A DNA stretch of 64,000 nt from Aurifilum marmelostoma (lineage: Eukaryota; Ascomycota; Sordariomycetes; Diaporthales; Cryphonectriaceae). The position numbers were made by a program, and so were the translations under genes. Below are positions 1 to 11,339 of the stretch, in pieces; the first letter of the stretch is position 1, and each line of letters opens with the position of its first letter. Location of the stretch: assembly GCA_027559495.1 (NCBI GenBank), contig JAMXSV010000003.1:1116001-1180000 (forward strand), given 5' to 3'. The notes under the pieces are model-generated. The model ran no database searches, was not told where the DNA came from, and was given only the letters and a program-made list of their open reading frames with translations.

Positions 1-1206
1 TCATTTCTCAACAAATCTTTGAAATTCCTTCCCCGCCATGATCTTTCGCATCCCGAGAGACGGTCAGAAGTGTTGACGCTGTGCAGCCTCCCGCTGGATT
101 GTTGCTGTTTATGGAGAGGCGGGACTATGTCCTCCTCTCTCTGGAAGGACTGCGTTCACACCTCGCAGCCTCGATTGTTTCTGATCGGGGTCGAGGTGGT
201 CTCGAGGCCACATCGAATCGGTCTCTGGCACGAGTCGAAAAAGGCTGTCGGGATTCTCAAACATCTAGAAGTGTTTAGGTTTGTTCGGGATAGGCGGGGC
301 TTGGTGATCTCTCCTTTCTGGAGTCGAAGGCCTCTTCAGCTTCTCGGACTGGTGCAGGCACTGCGAGCTCTAGTCGGAAGCGACGAGCTCTACTGGTAGA
401 CTTCATGTAGCGGGAACGTCGGCATGAACGGTTGGAGTCAGCTGCCAATGCCATTCGTCTTCTTTTTGCCAGTAATTTGTGTCCTCATGATTGACAAATT
501 GGACCGCTTCTAGGTTGATCTCGGGAGGAACACCCTTTTCACTTGGGACCAAGCTTGGCCTCAGCCCTGTGTGTGATGGCAACACGAATCTAGACAGTCA
601 CTTATCCGAGGCTACTCTCCCTTTCAGCATCTATAAACATTTTACTGCATCAATTACTTCTCCCACGTTGTTGTTCTATAGAAAGAAGATAAGTAAAAGT
701 CAGCAGAATTACACACGGAATTGCACATGAAGCGAAATTGTGGTCCAAATCAATGCTCCGAACTACAGCCAAAATCCAATTGCAGTTGCTTCGAAATTGG
801 TAATGGTTCTCTGGTGAAAAGTCCTGCTGAGGATCAAGGGAAAGAGTATCTTTATATGGGCTACCGGGGGGGGGGGTTGTGGTGCTATAGCGGCGATAAG
901 ATAACGAATTGTTCTTCTACTTTATTGTATGACCCCATAAAAATGTTTACTTTCCCAGCATCCAATTTGAACTTGCCTCTCGTAAACACCAGAAACTCAA
1001 AATTGTCACATATTATTCAGGACAGACAAGAGTCCTATCGTCTCTTCGCACACTGACGACTCCTATGGTGTCCTCATCACAATTTTAACACCACCACCAC
1101 AGGCCACAGCGCCACCACCCACCATCCCCATCGAAACTCAACCGCCCTCCTCGTCCTTTCCACCATCCAAGACTGCCTGGGACCGCAGTCCTTCTCCCCA
1201 CAAACC
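1..1206. other. Intergenic/5' flank, no gene supported
   Basis: Short open frames occur on both strands but none shows family resemblance or coherent splice structure. A run of nine G lies near 868-876. The last 150 bases are C-rich and A/C-rich and probably include the 5' leader of the downstream zf-HIT gene. Confidence 0.5.
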
Positions 1207-3106
1207 ATGGCCGACCCCCTCCTCACGACCCTCTGCTCCATCTGCCACAGCGCCGTGCCCAAATACACATGCCCCGCCTGCCACACCCACACCTGCTCCC
1301 TTGCCTGCTCCCAGCGGCACAAGGCCTGGGCCAACTGCACAGGCCGCCGCGATCCGACCGCCTACATGCCCGCCGCCCGCCTCCGCACCCCGGCTGGCGT
1401 GGACCACGACTACAACTTCTTGTCGGCCATCGAGCGGGAGCGCGACCGTAACCAGCGCGAGATCGTCGAGGAGCGGGGACTGTTCTCTGAGAAGCAGCTG
1501 CGCGAACTGGGCCAGGAGAGGCGGTGGCGCAAGATGTGGTTTGGCGAGGAGGTGCGGTTCGTGAGCACTGATCGGGGCCCCAGGGGGAGGCGGGGGTGCC
1601 CTCTTCGGCTCGGATGGCGAAGACGGTGTTGAGGGCGAGGACGAGGAAGATGGTGGGGACAAGGAGAGGAGGACCACGAGGAAGGGTGGTGGCGGGCCGC
1701 CATCTGCCCTGGCCCGAAGGGTCCGCCAGCGTCTTGACCAGGCGAATGTCGAGGTCGTGCACATGCCCATCGGTATGGCGCGGCAGCGCGAGAACACCAC
1801 TGCCTGGAATAGGAAGACTGGGCGCATCAATTGGTGCGTGGAGTGGATCGTTGTCGACGACGCAGCCGATCCTGATGTTTCGGGCGGCAGCGCTGCGAGC
1901 ACGAGAATACGGCACAAGGCGCTCGAGACGGTTCCTCTCTACCAGGCGCTGGGGAACTCGCTGGCCTGGTTCCGCAAGGGGCAGAAGAAAGATCAAGAAG
2001 AGCAAGATGAGGAGGATGACGACGAGTACACCTTCCTATCAGCTCATGCGAGGAAACGGCGGCGGGTTCTCATCAAAGAGGTCAAGGAGGAAGGCCGTCG
2101 CAGCGCGATGCAGGATGCCGACGAGGCCACCTGGCTGGCGACCACCCCGTACACGAGCCAGAACCCCTACACCGGCACCTGGGACACCGACCGCACGGCT
2201 ACCGTGTCCTCGTGGCTGCCCGACGAGCTCATCGATGCCAGGCGACACCACAGGTTCTACCTGCTCAGGCCGCTCACCCCAGCAGGGAAGCCCAAGGAGC
2301 TGATTCCGCTCGAATCCACAGAGACACTCGGCAGGGCGCTCATGGGACGGACTGTGCTCGAGTTCCCTACGGTCTACGTCCTTCCGCCTCCGCCCGCGCT
2401 CGCAGCGGACCAAGTGTTACCAGAAGGCTTCGTTCTAGGCTCGACGGAGCGCCGAGTGCGGGAGAAAAAGAACAACAACAACAACAGATCCGAGAAACGC
2501 AAGGCCGCGAACGACAGGGGAGGCGATGAGAGGTCACAGCCACCGCAAAAGCGCCAGGCTGTCGGCGAGGAGAACGGCATCCCGATGCGGGGTGGGCGCC
2601 ACGACCGGGGCAGAGGACGAGGACGCGGTGGTGCTCGAGGTCGGGGCGGACGCGGACAGCATCAGCACCAGCAGCAGCAGCACGGGCAGGGAGAAGATCA
2701 TATAGACGCTGAGGAGGGCGAAATCAACAGTGAGGGTGACGACTTCCGCTCCCGCCCTGCACGAGGCATGGTCGGTGACGGTGCCGATACGACCAGTAGT
2801 GACCCTGACACTTCAAGCGACGAGGACGACAGTCTGGGTGGCATGTCTGAGGACGAAGACAAGAACGCCCTCCTCAAGAGGCAGGACGAACCACCCGCGC
2901 GGGGAGAGGCGAGGCCAATCCTCACAGCTACAGGCAAGCCATCATCATCATCATCAGGTTTAGGGCTGGTAGACTACGGTTCAGACAGCGACGAGGAGAA
3001 CGCGGGAAGCGATAGCGAGGAGGATATAGACGTCTCGGGGCTGAATCCTGAGAACCCCGAGCTGGTGGCCGGTGCTATTCAGGAGATTGTGGGCCTTCTC
3101 TCTTGA
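1207..3106 (+). CDS. BCD1: Box C/D snoRNA protein 1-like zf-HIT protein (apparent frameshift)
   Basis: This is predicted to be a Bcd1-family assembly factor for box C/D snoRNPs in the nucleus. The N-terminus carries a complete zf-HIT finger: C10-x2-C13, C22-x2-C25, C30, C34, H38, C44. It is followed by the family's basic region DYNFLSAIERERDRN and, further on, by GMARQRENTTAWNRKTGRIN-type sequence and CVEWI, which are typical of Bcd1/Hit1 proteins. The C-terminal half is low complexity: an Asn run, an RG-rich stretch (about 2590-2670), His/Gln repeats and acidic Ser tracts. The first part reads in the frame of 1207, the rest in the frame of 1757; the switch must occur between about 1565 and 1600, in a region of G-runs (1574-1577, 1583-1587, 1592-1596). 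Total length is 3n+1, so one extra base explains it and would give about 632 aa. A GTGAGC donor-like site at 1561 offers an intron alternative, but no convincing acceptor preserves the acidic linker and the VRQRLDQANVEVVH block. Confidence 0.85.
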
Positions 3107-4309
3107 GGGAAAAGTCACCATCCCGCGTGCATGGAGCGAGGCTCGACCTAGGTCATGTCTCCCAGGCGGGAGCGTGCAGTTGTAGGATACCTTTTAAAGA
3201 AAGCATAGAAGGATGACCACCCCTAGTGAGCTGATCCAATGCATCGATATATAACTGTTGAAGCCAAGTCGTACCCACAGCGGCAAATTCTGACTTGAGA
3301 GCATTTTGCAATAACATCAGAACACTTTCTGCGCAAAAAGTTGCGGACCGTCTCTCACGCAAGACAGAATGCACGTACACTTCTGAGGCCATATTGCCCT
3401 CTCCTCTTCTGCTACGTCCATCACACATGCAAGCAAAACTCAACGACAGGCTCATGAATGAGGTCAATGTTTGACTTGTGATTCTGACTGGCTACGAGTA
3501 TGCTTTGAACTACCCAATGGCCGACTTGGTTACTTAGAGCGAGCCCAGTCCGCGCACAATTCACTCGACCTCGAAAGGGCACTACGCCTCGACGTGTTCG
3601 TGCAGTATTGTTCTTGTTTCAGTCATTGCTTGTGCACTTACTTTCTTGATTTCCATCTTTCGTCATCATGATCGTCAGTATCAATCAGTATGTCAGGTTT
3701 GTTGTGTCCAGCTTTCAAGGGCGAAAAGACCCTCGTTCATACCAGAACCCCCCCTTGTGTTTTCGCCATCAGGCGTGCCAGCCTGTTGATGAACCAAGCG
3801 CACTACCGCCGCCATTTCTTCATGCTGCACGTTTTCTGCCCTGTGTGCATTTTGCCTCATACGCCTGAAACCATTGACCACCCTATGATGCCCTGCGCCG
3901 AACGAAGCCACCACAAACAAAATCAAAGAAAGACGCACCGGTACCACTTCGCATAGGCAACCTCCCAAGCATGGCCAATCCGCAGCCGTCCACCTTTGGA
4001 AGGAATTAAAAAAAAAAAAAAAGGAAAAGGTAAAAACACAAGACGCTCGATAGTTTGAAGAGTAGTGTACAGTGACATCATGTGTTGTATGAAGTCAGAG
4101 ATAGTGACATGCACAGATGCACAAATGAGAGATACCTGACCTCGAGACCACTGAAAGAGAGTGTGCCGTTGCGATCATGCTCTCTTGTCGAATGAGACCC
4201 CACTGGAGCACTTTGCGTTCCGATAGGACTCTGTGTGGAGCGTCGGGCACGAATGCCAAGCACGGTGTATAGGGCGAGTTTCCTTTCCTGTGACGAACTG
4301 CATCAACCA
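3107..4309. other. Convergent 3' intergenic region
   Basis: The region lies between two convergent genes and probably holds both 3' UTRs. It contains a long A-run near 4008-4022. No coding feature or RNA gene was recognised. Confidence 0.5.
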
Positions 4310-6240
4310 CTACTGTGAGACGGGTTGCGCATTACCGCGAGCCTGGTAATTACCGCGGCCGCTGTAGCCTTGACCACGGCCACGGCCACGATATCCACGG
4401 CCGCGTCCTCTGCCGCGACCGCGACCACGATAGCCACCATCGACACTAGCCTGACCGAAGGTGTCGACGTCCTTCTGCCTCTCGGCATTGCGATCGTGTT
4501 GCGCCTTGGCGGTATTCTTGTTGGAATCACTTCCAATGTTGTCGAAGAACGATTTGGACTTGTTATAGGCTGGGGGCGCATCCTCGGAGATCTCGCCGTC
4601 AGCAAGAGCGCCTTCCGAGGCCTCAACTGCCGATGTGCCAGCAATCTTCTCCTTGATCACGTCGTCCCTGTTGAACTTGGCATTCGCTTCCGCAAAGTCA
4701 AAGTCGGACTTGGGGATTTCCACGCGCGAGTAAGGGACGGCACCACCACGTCCGCGGCCGCGACCCCTGCCGGTCTGAATGCCGGTACGTGCGGCGTTCA
4801 ATGACATCTCTCCAACCTTCCTAGCCAGATTGTCCAGGCCATTGGCAGTGGGAGGTTGGGCAACAGCGGCCTGGCCTGTCTGGCCAAGGGCCGCGATGGC
4901 TGCCTTGACGGCTTCTTGTTGGGCCGACTCCAGAGTAGCAGGAATGGCGGGGTTGATGCCAGTGAGACCTCTGGAGCCCATGGGGAGCTGGTTAGGATCA
5001 ATGGCAGGGCCTCCAGCTTTCTGGTTCTCGAGCAAGGCCGCTGTCACCTTGACTTCTTCGACAGATGGCTTCGAGTCAACCGGGGGAGTAGGAGCTGGCA
5101 TTGCGGCCTGGTTGGGGGGCACTTGAGAAAGACCTTGAGGCTCAGAGGGCATCTCGACTGGGGCCTGGCCTTTGTGGTGCTGATCAGCACCTGGTCCAGC
5201 GTTCGGTCGCTGATTCTCCTGTGCGCCATTGGCAGAAGGATGCGCTGGCGGCTGCTGGTTCTGTTGCTGCTGCGGCATGCCAGGAGGTCCTGGTGGACCG
5301 CCAGGTTGACCACCGGGAAAGGGGTAGTTCCAGGGAGGAGGGGCGTTTTGAGGAAAGCCACCCTGACCAGGAGGGAACCAACCCGGAGGAGGATAACCCA
5401 TACCATAACCACCGGGACCTGGAGGACCGGGAGGACCAGGAGGACCGGGCCGGCCCCAGTTCTGTGGAGGGTAGGGAGGGAACATGTTGGGGTTCTGGAA
5501 ACCAGGTGCGCCAGGAGGACCTGGAGGACCTTGAGGATTAGGACCACCGGGAGCCCGTCCTGGGTGAGATCGTGCCTGATCAACATCAATATTAGCATCC
5601 ACAGATTCTTCCGGAGATGGTGTGTTGACTATTGAAAAAGGGTCTGTAGGATCAGAAGGAAGGCAACGGAAATATCAACATGGGGTTTGTTTGCGCAATT
5701 CAGGAAAGAATTTGTTTAACATCCGAAATAGTTCATCATACAAGGCGCAGTAGTCATGCGCGGCTGGGCAAGTCGTGGTGAGGGGGGGAATACTCACACC
5801 GACGATAGCAGGATCGTTGGGCATGGGAGGAGGTTGATTCTCCTTGGGCGGCGCAGGGGCCTCCTCGACCCGCAGATCCTTCACATCACTGCCCCTGAAG
5901 ACAATGAACTCGTAGATTTGCTGCGAGCCTTGAACCTCATCAGCAGGATCAGACTTGCGACCCTCTGTGCCGTGGGATTTGACATTTTCGAGGGAGACGG
6001 TGGACTCGGTCGGGTTGATCTCAACAAGGGTGCCGACGTAGCTGTTGGTGGGGTCAGTCAGGACAAGCTTGGCCTGTTTTTTTTGAAGCGCGGGGCAGCT
6101 CGCTGAACCAAGTTCCTACCGGATGTCGCTCTTTGATATTAGGGAAATGACGGATCTGTTGAGCTTGATGTTAGTAGGTCCTATAAAGACAGGCTCATCG
6201 CGGCAGGGCCAAGGGATACGAACCCAATGAAGTCAGACAT
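4310..6240 (-). CDS. SCD6: Scd6/Lsm14-family mRNP protein (LSm, FDF, FFD, TFG, RGG)
   Basis: This is predicted to be an RNA-binding translational repressor and decapping activator of P-bodies and stress granules (Scd6/Sum2/RAP55 family). Proposed exons, 5' to 3', are 6240-6224, 6155-6120, 6041-5800 and 5643-4310, giving 1629 nt = 542 aa. The N-terminal LSm domain reads MSDFIGSVISLISKSDIRYV, then GTLVEINPTESTVSLENV. A long Pro/Gly-rich middle (PPGPPGAPG-type) follows. The C-terminus has the FDF box (SDFDFAEANAKFN, about residues 411-424), the FFD box (KSFFDNIGSD, about 462-471), the TFG box (DVDTFGQ, about 490-496) and an RGG/RG tail (about 503-535). The domain order is the full family architecture. 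The first coding exons are very small (17 and 36 nt), usual for fungal orthologues but easily missed. Intron 3 uses donor GTGTGAGT, one codon position off the tempting GTGAGT, which would hit a stop. Confidence 0.9.
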
Positions 6241-7296
6241 GACGGGCGACCTGGATCTGGATGGGAGGATTGCTTCAGGTCGTGTAATATGGTTGAAGGA
6301 GATTGATGGAGATGGTAGAGAAGAGGTATTGGAAAGGATAGGGGATCTACTACATCAGCAGCAATCGCTAGAGTAGATTGCAACGGTCGCTAATGCAGGG
6401 AAAAGGATAGGGTTGTTGCTTGGGGGTGGGAGAGGGGCGAAGATTGAGGGCGTTGTAACAAGTATGAAAGAGGGAAGAAGAAACTGGAGGTTTGGTGGCT
6501 GGCGCAAAAGCTGAGGTGGAGAATTCTCCTGAGGCAGGAACTGCCACCCCGCAAAGAGCTAGCGCCATACGCCACACTGTGCACGGCCACAGCCTCCCTC
6601 CTACATCGCCTGCTCGAAACTGACTTGCTCTCTCGCTCGTGTTCTGAGTTACCAGATCCACTTTCAAAAGAAGAACGAAGGCGCAAAGGAAACAAACAAA
6701 GAGAGGCAAGTACGAAGACGATTCAAGATCACAGTATTGTTCTTTTTTATGAGCTCAAGCCTTTACGTGGCTGTCGAGAGTCTGTCCTTTCGCCCGAGGC
6801 TGAAATTTCGGCGTACGGAACGTCGCTTGTCGTGTACCACACAACCTTAGAACTTGGAGAGGAATCTTCGGAACGCAGCCTGATCTGGCTTGGTCCATAA
6901 GCCAGAGGATGAGCCATGAGTCTCTCCGGACGGATATCGAAGGTCTGCGCTGGGAACTAGGAACTCTCCGGCCTCGCCCGCTGGCAAAGTCTGGCTGTCG
7001 TTGGAGAGGTAGACAGAACATGGGCGGAAAGGTCTAATTATTTCAAGCAAAGTGATGCTAAAACACCAAGTGGACTTTTTGTTTGAGTAACTAACTGTCA
7101 TGATTTTCGTCAGATTTGTACAAATATTGCACCGGGCAATATAAAGAAAATGGTCAACAGAAAGTGACTACTTTACCCCCCCCCCCGGCGGAACCTGCCA
7201 TCAAATCGGATATACAAGAGGAAATAATATCACACAGGTAAGCCTCCCCTTTTTGACCATTCTAGCATTCTTGCTGCTCACTTTTCAGCACACTGC
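6241..7296. other. Intergenic: 5' flank of SCD6 and 3' flank of cutinase
   Basis: No gene is supported. The part next to 6240 is A/T- and pyrimidine-rich and is likely the promoter and leader of the Scd6-like gene. A C-run of ten lies near 7176-7185. Short open frames lack any recognisable domain. Confidence 0.45.
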
Positions 7297-8064
7297 CTAA
7301 GCAGTACCGTTGTTGTTGACCATACTAGCAAGGAACGTCGCGGCCTCCGGCGCATTGGCGGCGTACGAAAGGTGCGCCGCGGTGATGGTCAGCGTGTTGT
7401 CGCACACCAGATCGCCCGGCGCACAAAAGATCTTGGTCTGGGCCTGGGGGTAACCCGGGATCTGGGCGTTGTCCTGGGCATTGCGCGTGTAGCCGAAGAG
7501 CACGACGCCGGCGATCATGGACTGCATGTCGGCGGGCAGCCCCTGTATCGCGTTGTCCACCACGGCGCTGCCCTGGCTGTAGCCGCCAACGAGCATCGTC
7601 GTGTCTGGGCACTTCGTGGCAGCCAGGTTCATGATCTTGGTGGCCGCTGCGATGGACGTGTCGTCGGTGTTCTTGGGAAGGAAGTTGGGCGAGAGGGCAG
7701 CTGGATAGCCGTCTTCGGTGCCTATGCCCTGGCAGGCGACCTGGTCCGCGCCTAGCTGCTGCTTGAGATCGGCACAGGTCGGTGGTCCGGGGATCTCTCC
7801 CTGTAGAGGGCCACGCGTGTGTGTGAGTTGTTTTGCCAGTGAATATTTGGGGCGACTTCATTCGTGTTGGTGCTCTTGACTTACCATGTTGCCCGTCTCT
7901 GTTGATCCGCGAGCCATGATGAAAGTCACGGGCTTGCACGCGCCATTCTTGAGTTCGTTGGACGTTGTTTGCTCCTGGCGGTTCTCGAGTTTGGTGTATG
8001 TTGCCGGGGCTGCACCTGCGACCGAGAGCCCAGTTAGGATGGTGAGAGAAACAGATGGCTTCAT
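7297..8064 (-). CDS. Cutinase (secreted serine esterase)
   Basis: A cutinase-family (CE5) alpha/beta-hydrolase predicted to hydrolyse ester bonds of plant cutin outside the cell. Exons are 8064-7885 and 7800-7297 (684 nt, 227 aa), joined by a GTAAGT...CTACAG intron. The N-terminus MKPSVSLTILTGLSVAGAAP is a plausible signal peptide, followed by a short propeptide-like segment. The catalytic Ser is in GYSQG (about S135); the Asp and His are in CAPGDLVC (about D190) and AAHLSY (about H203). The oxyanion-hole motif RGSTETGNM lies at the exon junction. Four or more cysteines match the family's disulfides. Length is normal for the family. A TATA-like box lies about 105 nt upstream of the ATG. The encoded enzyme suggests a plant-associated lifestyle. 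Confidence 0.95.
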
Positions 8065-8170
8065 CGTGAGGACTGATTAGGATTGTAGAATGAGGCTGGG
8101 ACGTTGTCGACAGCACCAGGCTAGATCGATTATCCCAAGTGCAAAAGAGAAACAGAGGTAAATAATATGA

Positions 8171-8181
8171 GATTATATATA
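8171..8181 (-). promoter_or_regulatory. TATA-like element of the cutinase gene
   Basis: On the minus strand this reads GTATATATAAT, about 107-117 nt upstream of the cutinase ATG, with no ATG between the two. The position and sequence fit a core promoter; function is inferred. Confidence 0.4.
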
Positions 8182-10498
8182 CAGTAGAGGATCGGATTAC
8201 AAGGTGTCTTGTAACTTTACATGTTTGCTTTCACAATGTGAAGAAAGCCGCCTCAGATTATATATTCGATTTTGAGGAAGGCCACACACTCTGTATACGT
8301 CGGGAGACCCATTACCCAACAACGTGAGTCTAGCCTAGTTCATCGCAATTTTTATCACCAATGTTATAGCTCGTCCAGGACCGTCCAATCTTTCTGTCGC
8401 AGTCATACCACCCAATAGGGACATTGGCACAATGCAACAAGGATTTATATCCTGTCTCGAGGTCAATGGTTGTACATAAAATACCGGATTGGGAATTACT
8501 TGCGGCTTGTCAAACTCGTTTGTAGACTAGCGGCGCCGCCCAGGGGTCTTGTTTCGAGTTGTATCATCTACGGCGGACCTGACGCTATAAATCTACCGAA
8601 TCGACTGATCTAGCTGATAGCTGTCTGTCTTCATGTAGTGGCATCGAGGAAGGCTAATGGATCATCAGTTGCGGTTGAGCTAGGCCGTTAAGATCAAGCT
8701 CAGCCTCGGGATGGCAAGCGAAGTGAGAGTTCGGGAATTGGGGCTGCTATACAAGACATTACCCGTCCTCAGTACACTCCCAAAAATACCCGATAGAGTC
8801 GATGCAGCTTCAGAACCGTATGAATCCCCAGTATCTACGTAGATAAGTCAAGATGATCAAGAACAATGACGAGACGATGTTGACCGCGATCGAGACGCCA
8901 TCGGAGCAGACGGTTGTTTGGAGGAAACATCGCGATTGGTCAAAACCTTATGGGAACCCACAAGGCTGTGTAGACATTCTTGATCCCTGAGCCGAGGTTC
9001 CTCACAGAGAAATCGCAGTGCAAATCTTCCCAAAACTAGCTGAGACTAGACTCCTACCACACGGCCTCGGCAGAATGCTCCTGATCATTATGTTCGTCGC
9101 ATGACCAAAATCAATGTAATAATTCATGCAAATCTTGGCAGACTGATTCCTGCTGGGCTCGAGACGCACTCTAGAATAAGCACGCTTGGCGTCTCACGTC
9201 CAGTGCCCTTCATCCAGTCTAATTTACTTTGATCTTTTGATCACCCTTACATTTTAAGCTTTTGTTAACCTCCGGTAAACACTTCGGTTGGTCGGGCAAA
9301 TCGAGATCGTTCCCTGCCTATGACCTCACTGACGAGATGGGTAATCATGAGGGTCAGCGCACAGGTTTGCTCAGTTGGGTAAAAGTCGGTATTAGGGCTG
9401 TGGCTCTGGGTGGGGGTGGGAACCTGAAGATCATAGTCAGAGAAAGCTGTCGGTTGGAAGCAGCAGACCTTCCAGCTTTAAGTACTTGAGTATACATCTG
9501 AGAGGGTGGCATCGCCATCCACATCAGGCATTGGTGGTCTGGCTCAGCAGCGTATCCCGAGCCTTGCTAGCCACAGTAATGAAATCTGTCACAGTAGGCT
9601 TAGTATGCAAACCCATAAGATACTTAAGCGAATATATGCTTAGCTTGACTCCCAGCCCTATTATTGGGCCTAGTGTGTGCGCTTTATGTTAATTAAGCCC
9701 TGGACTTTATCGGACAATGCGTAACCCCGGCACTTATTAACAGCCTTAGCAATGCTCAATGCAAATCCAAGCTCGGTATTTATTATAAAGATTACTACAG
9801 GGTTTATGTTTGGTCCATAATGCCCTCGAACCTTTCAGTAATGATATGGCTGTTTTCACAATAGTTTAATTGCAAAGCCATAGATCTCGAGGTCGAACTT
9901 GGCCTGGCTGGACAGTGCTTATCATATTGCAACTAATCACAGCTTTCTTGTAATTACATTTACTTGCGAGAGATCATGTTTGCGTACCAACTGAAGTGTG
10001 TTAATGCCTGCGTTCAATTTCAACATATAGTAGGGAAGAAATGGCTAACACGCTAAAGTTGAAAAAGACGATGAGACTCTGTATAATGACTGCCTCAACA
10101 AGTATCCTTATTATATCTAGAGCTTAGTGGAAATAAGGGTTACCAATTTGCTGTTGAATACTAGTTTACGTCAGTGGAAATAATTGTCTGGGGTTTGATT
10201 TAAGCTTATTGTGCTGCTGCAGTTCTCAAGACTTGTAAAGACTGACTTTCCATCCCATCCAATGCATAAGAACAGGGCACATATGTGAATGCTCGAGCAG
10301 ATTCGCATCATGTGACCTCATCTCTTCACTTGAATAACTCAAAATGTGACTTCAATTGCTAAATTGCCATAAATATAGGTGTCACTCTTGCAAGAGTCTA
10401 CTGATCTGCCTACCAAGTTACAAAACCAAGTAGATTCCCCAAAACCTGAACCTGCAACCTCCACCGAACACCCAACTTTACAACACTTTTTATCAACA
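8182..10498. other. Gene-poor stretch with AT-rich segment (about 9.5-10.2 kb)
   Basis: No intact gene was found. Roughly 9560-10200 is visibly richer in A/T and TpA than its surroundings, has no long open frame on either strand, and contains no recognised transposase or reverse-transcriptase motif. It may be an old repeat relic, possibly mutated by RIP. A TATA-like sequence (ATAAATATAGG) near 10370-10380 precedes the next gene by about 120 nt. Confidence 0.35.
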
Positions 10499-11339
10499 AT
10501 GACCATGTTATCCAAGGTCACTGGACCATTTTCAGCTGTCGTCCTTGCGGGCACAGCCAAGGCGGCGTTCCTCCATGGCACCCTGAACATGAATATGTCG
10601 CTCACCAACAGCATGGTGCGTCACACCTTAAGCCTCCCAAAAAAGATTTTCAAGCTAAAATGTGACACAGACTGGCGACCTGGCTACTAACATCACTCAC
10701 ATCATCTGCCGGAACTCTGGATTCGGTTGGTCTCCCACCAAGTGGCTTGCTGATGGCATCGTCTACCTGAATAGCAAGGAGGGCTACACTGAGTTGGGCT
10801 GGTAAGAGTCTCCATCACCCAATGCTCTCCCCTGTCTTGATTCGAAAGACTATTACTCTCAACCAATTCAGGGGCGGAGGCAATGAAAAAAGAGTATGTG
10901 TGCATAAAGACTGATGTTATCTCATCGGATAGGAAGGTTGGAGGGGGCTACTGCACCCGAGTCTCCTGCGAGGAGGACTCTGGCATCGTAAGCCTGCCCA
11001 GGCACTTGTTCAATCACTCCACCCTGCTGATCAGGTCCATAGTACGTCTGCAACGACAATGAGCACAACATCTGGGTCTACTACTCGACCATGGCTGCTT
11101 ATGCCCAATACATTATGAAATACCAGGATGCTACCCAGCAGAATTGTTCTGTAAATCCCTCAATTGTACTTGATATACTGAGCCTAGATCAACTACTGAT
11201 GATTGATGTAATTTTAACATAGTGGATGCAGAACAATGTGGAGAACAGCGGCATCAATGAACAGGTGGCCTGGGGCCAGGCTTTTGACAGCAACGGCTTC
11301 AACATCATTATTGGTATCCAGGAGTGGACCAGCTGTTGA
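10499..11339 (+). CDS. Predicted small secreted six-cysteine protein, unknown function
   Basis: Proposed exons are 10499-10615, 10671-10801, 10933-10987, 11043-11150 and 11223-11339: 528 nt, 175 aa, all introns GT...AG. The N-terminus MTMLSKVTGPFSAVVLAGTA followed by KA-AF resembles a signal peptide. The mature part has six cysteines (in HIICRN, GYCTRVSCEE, YVCNDN, QQNCSW and the final EWTSC), consistent with three disulfides, but no known domain was recognised. An alternative model splits the 131-nt second intron into two with a 22-nt exon encoding GGNEKR. The last exon could also use a GTATCC donor, but reading through adds the sixth Cys and is preferred. Size, secretion and Cys content are those of fungal effector-like or defence-related proteins; that role is inference only. 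Confidence 0.65.

Noticed and set aside
1138..2005. Two about 260-codon minus-strand frames opposite BCD1
   Set aside because: High-GC antisense shadows; the zf-HIT finger and conserved Bcd1 motifs are on the plus strand.
4856..5635. 259-codon plus-strand frame opposite the Scd6 Pro/Gly region
   Set aside because: Low-complexity mirror of PPG-type repeats; the opposite strand has the full family architecture.
7325..8116. 263-codon minus-strand frame over the cutinase
   Set aside because: Frame-shadow of the real gene, running through the cutinase intron; lacks the signal peptide and GYSQG motif.
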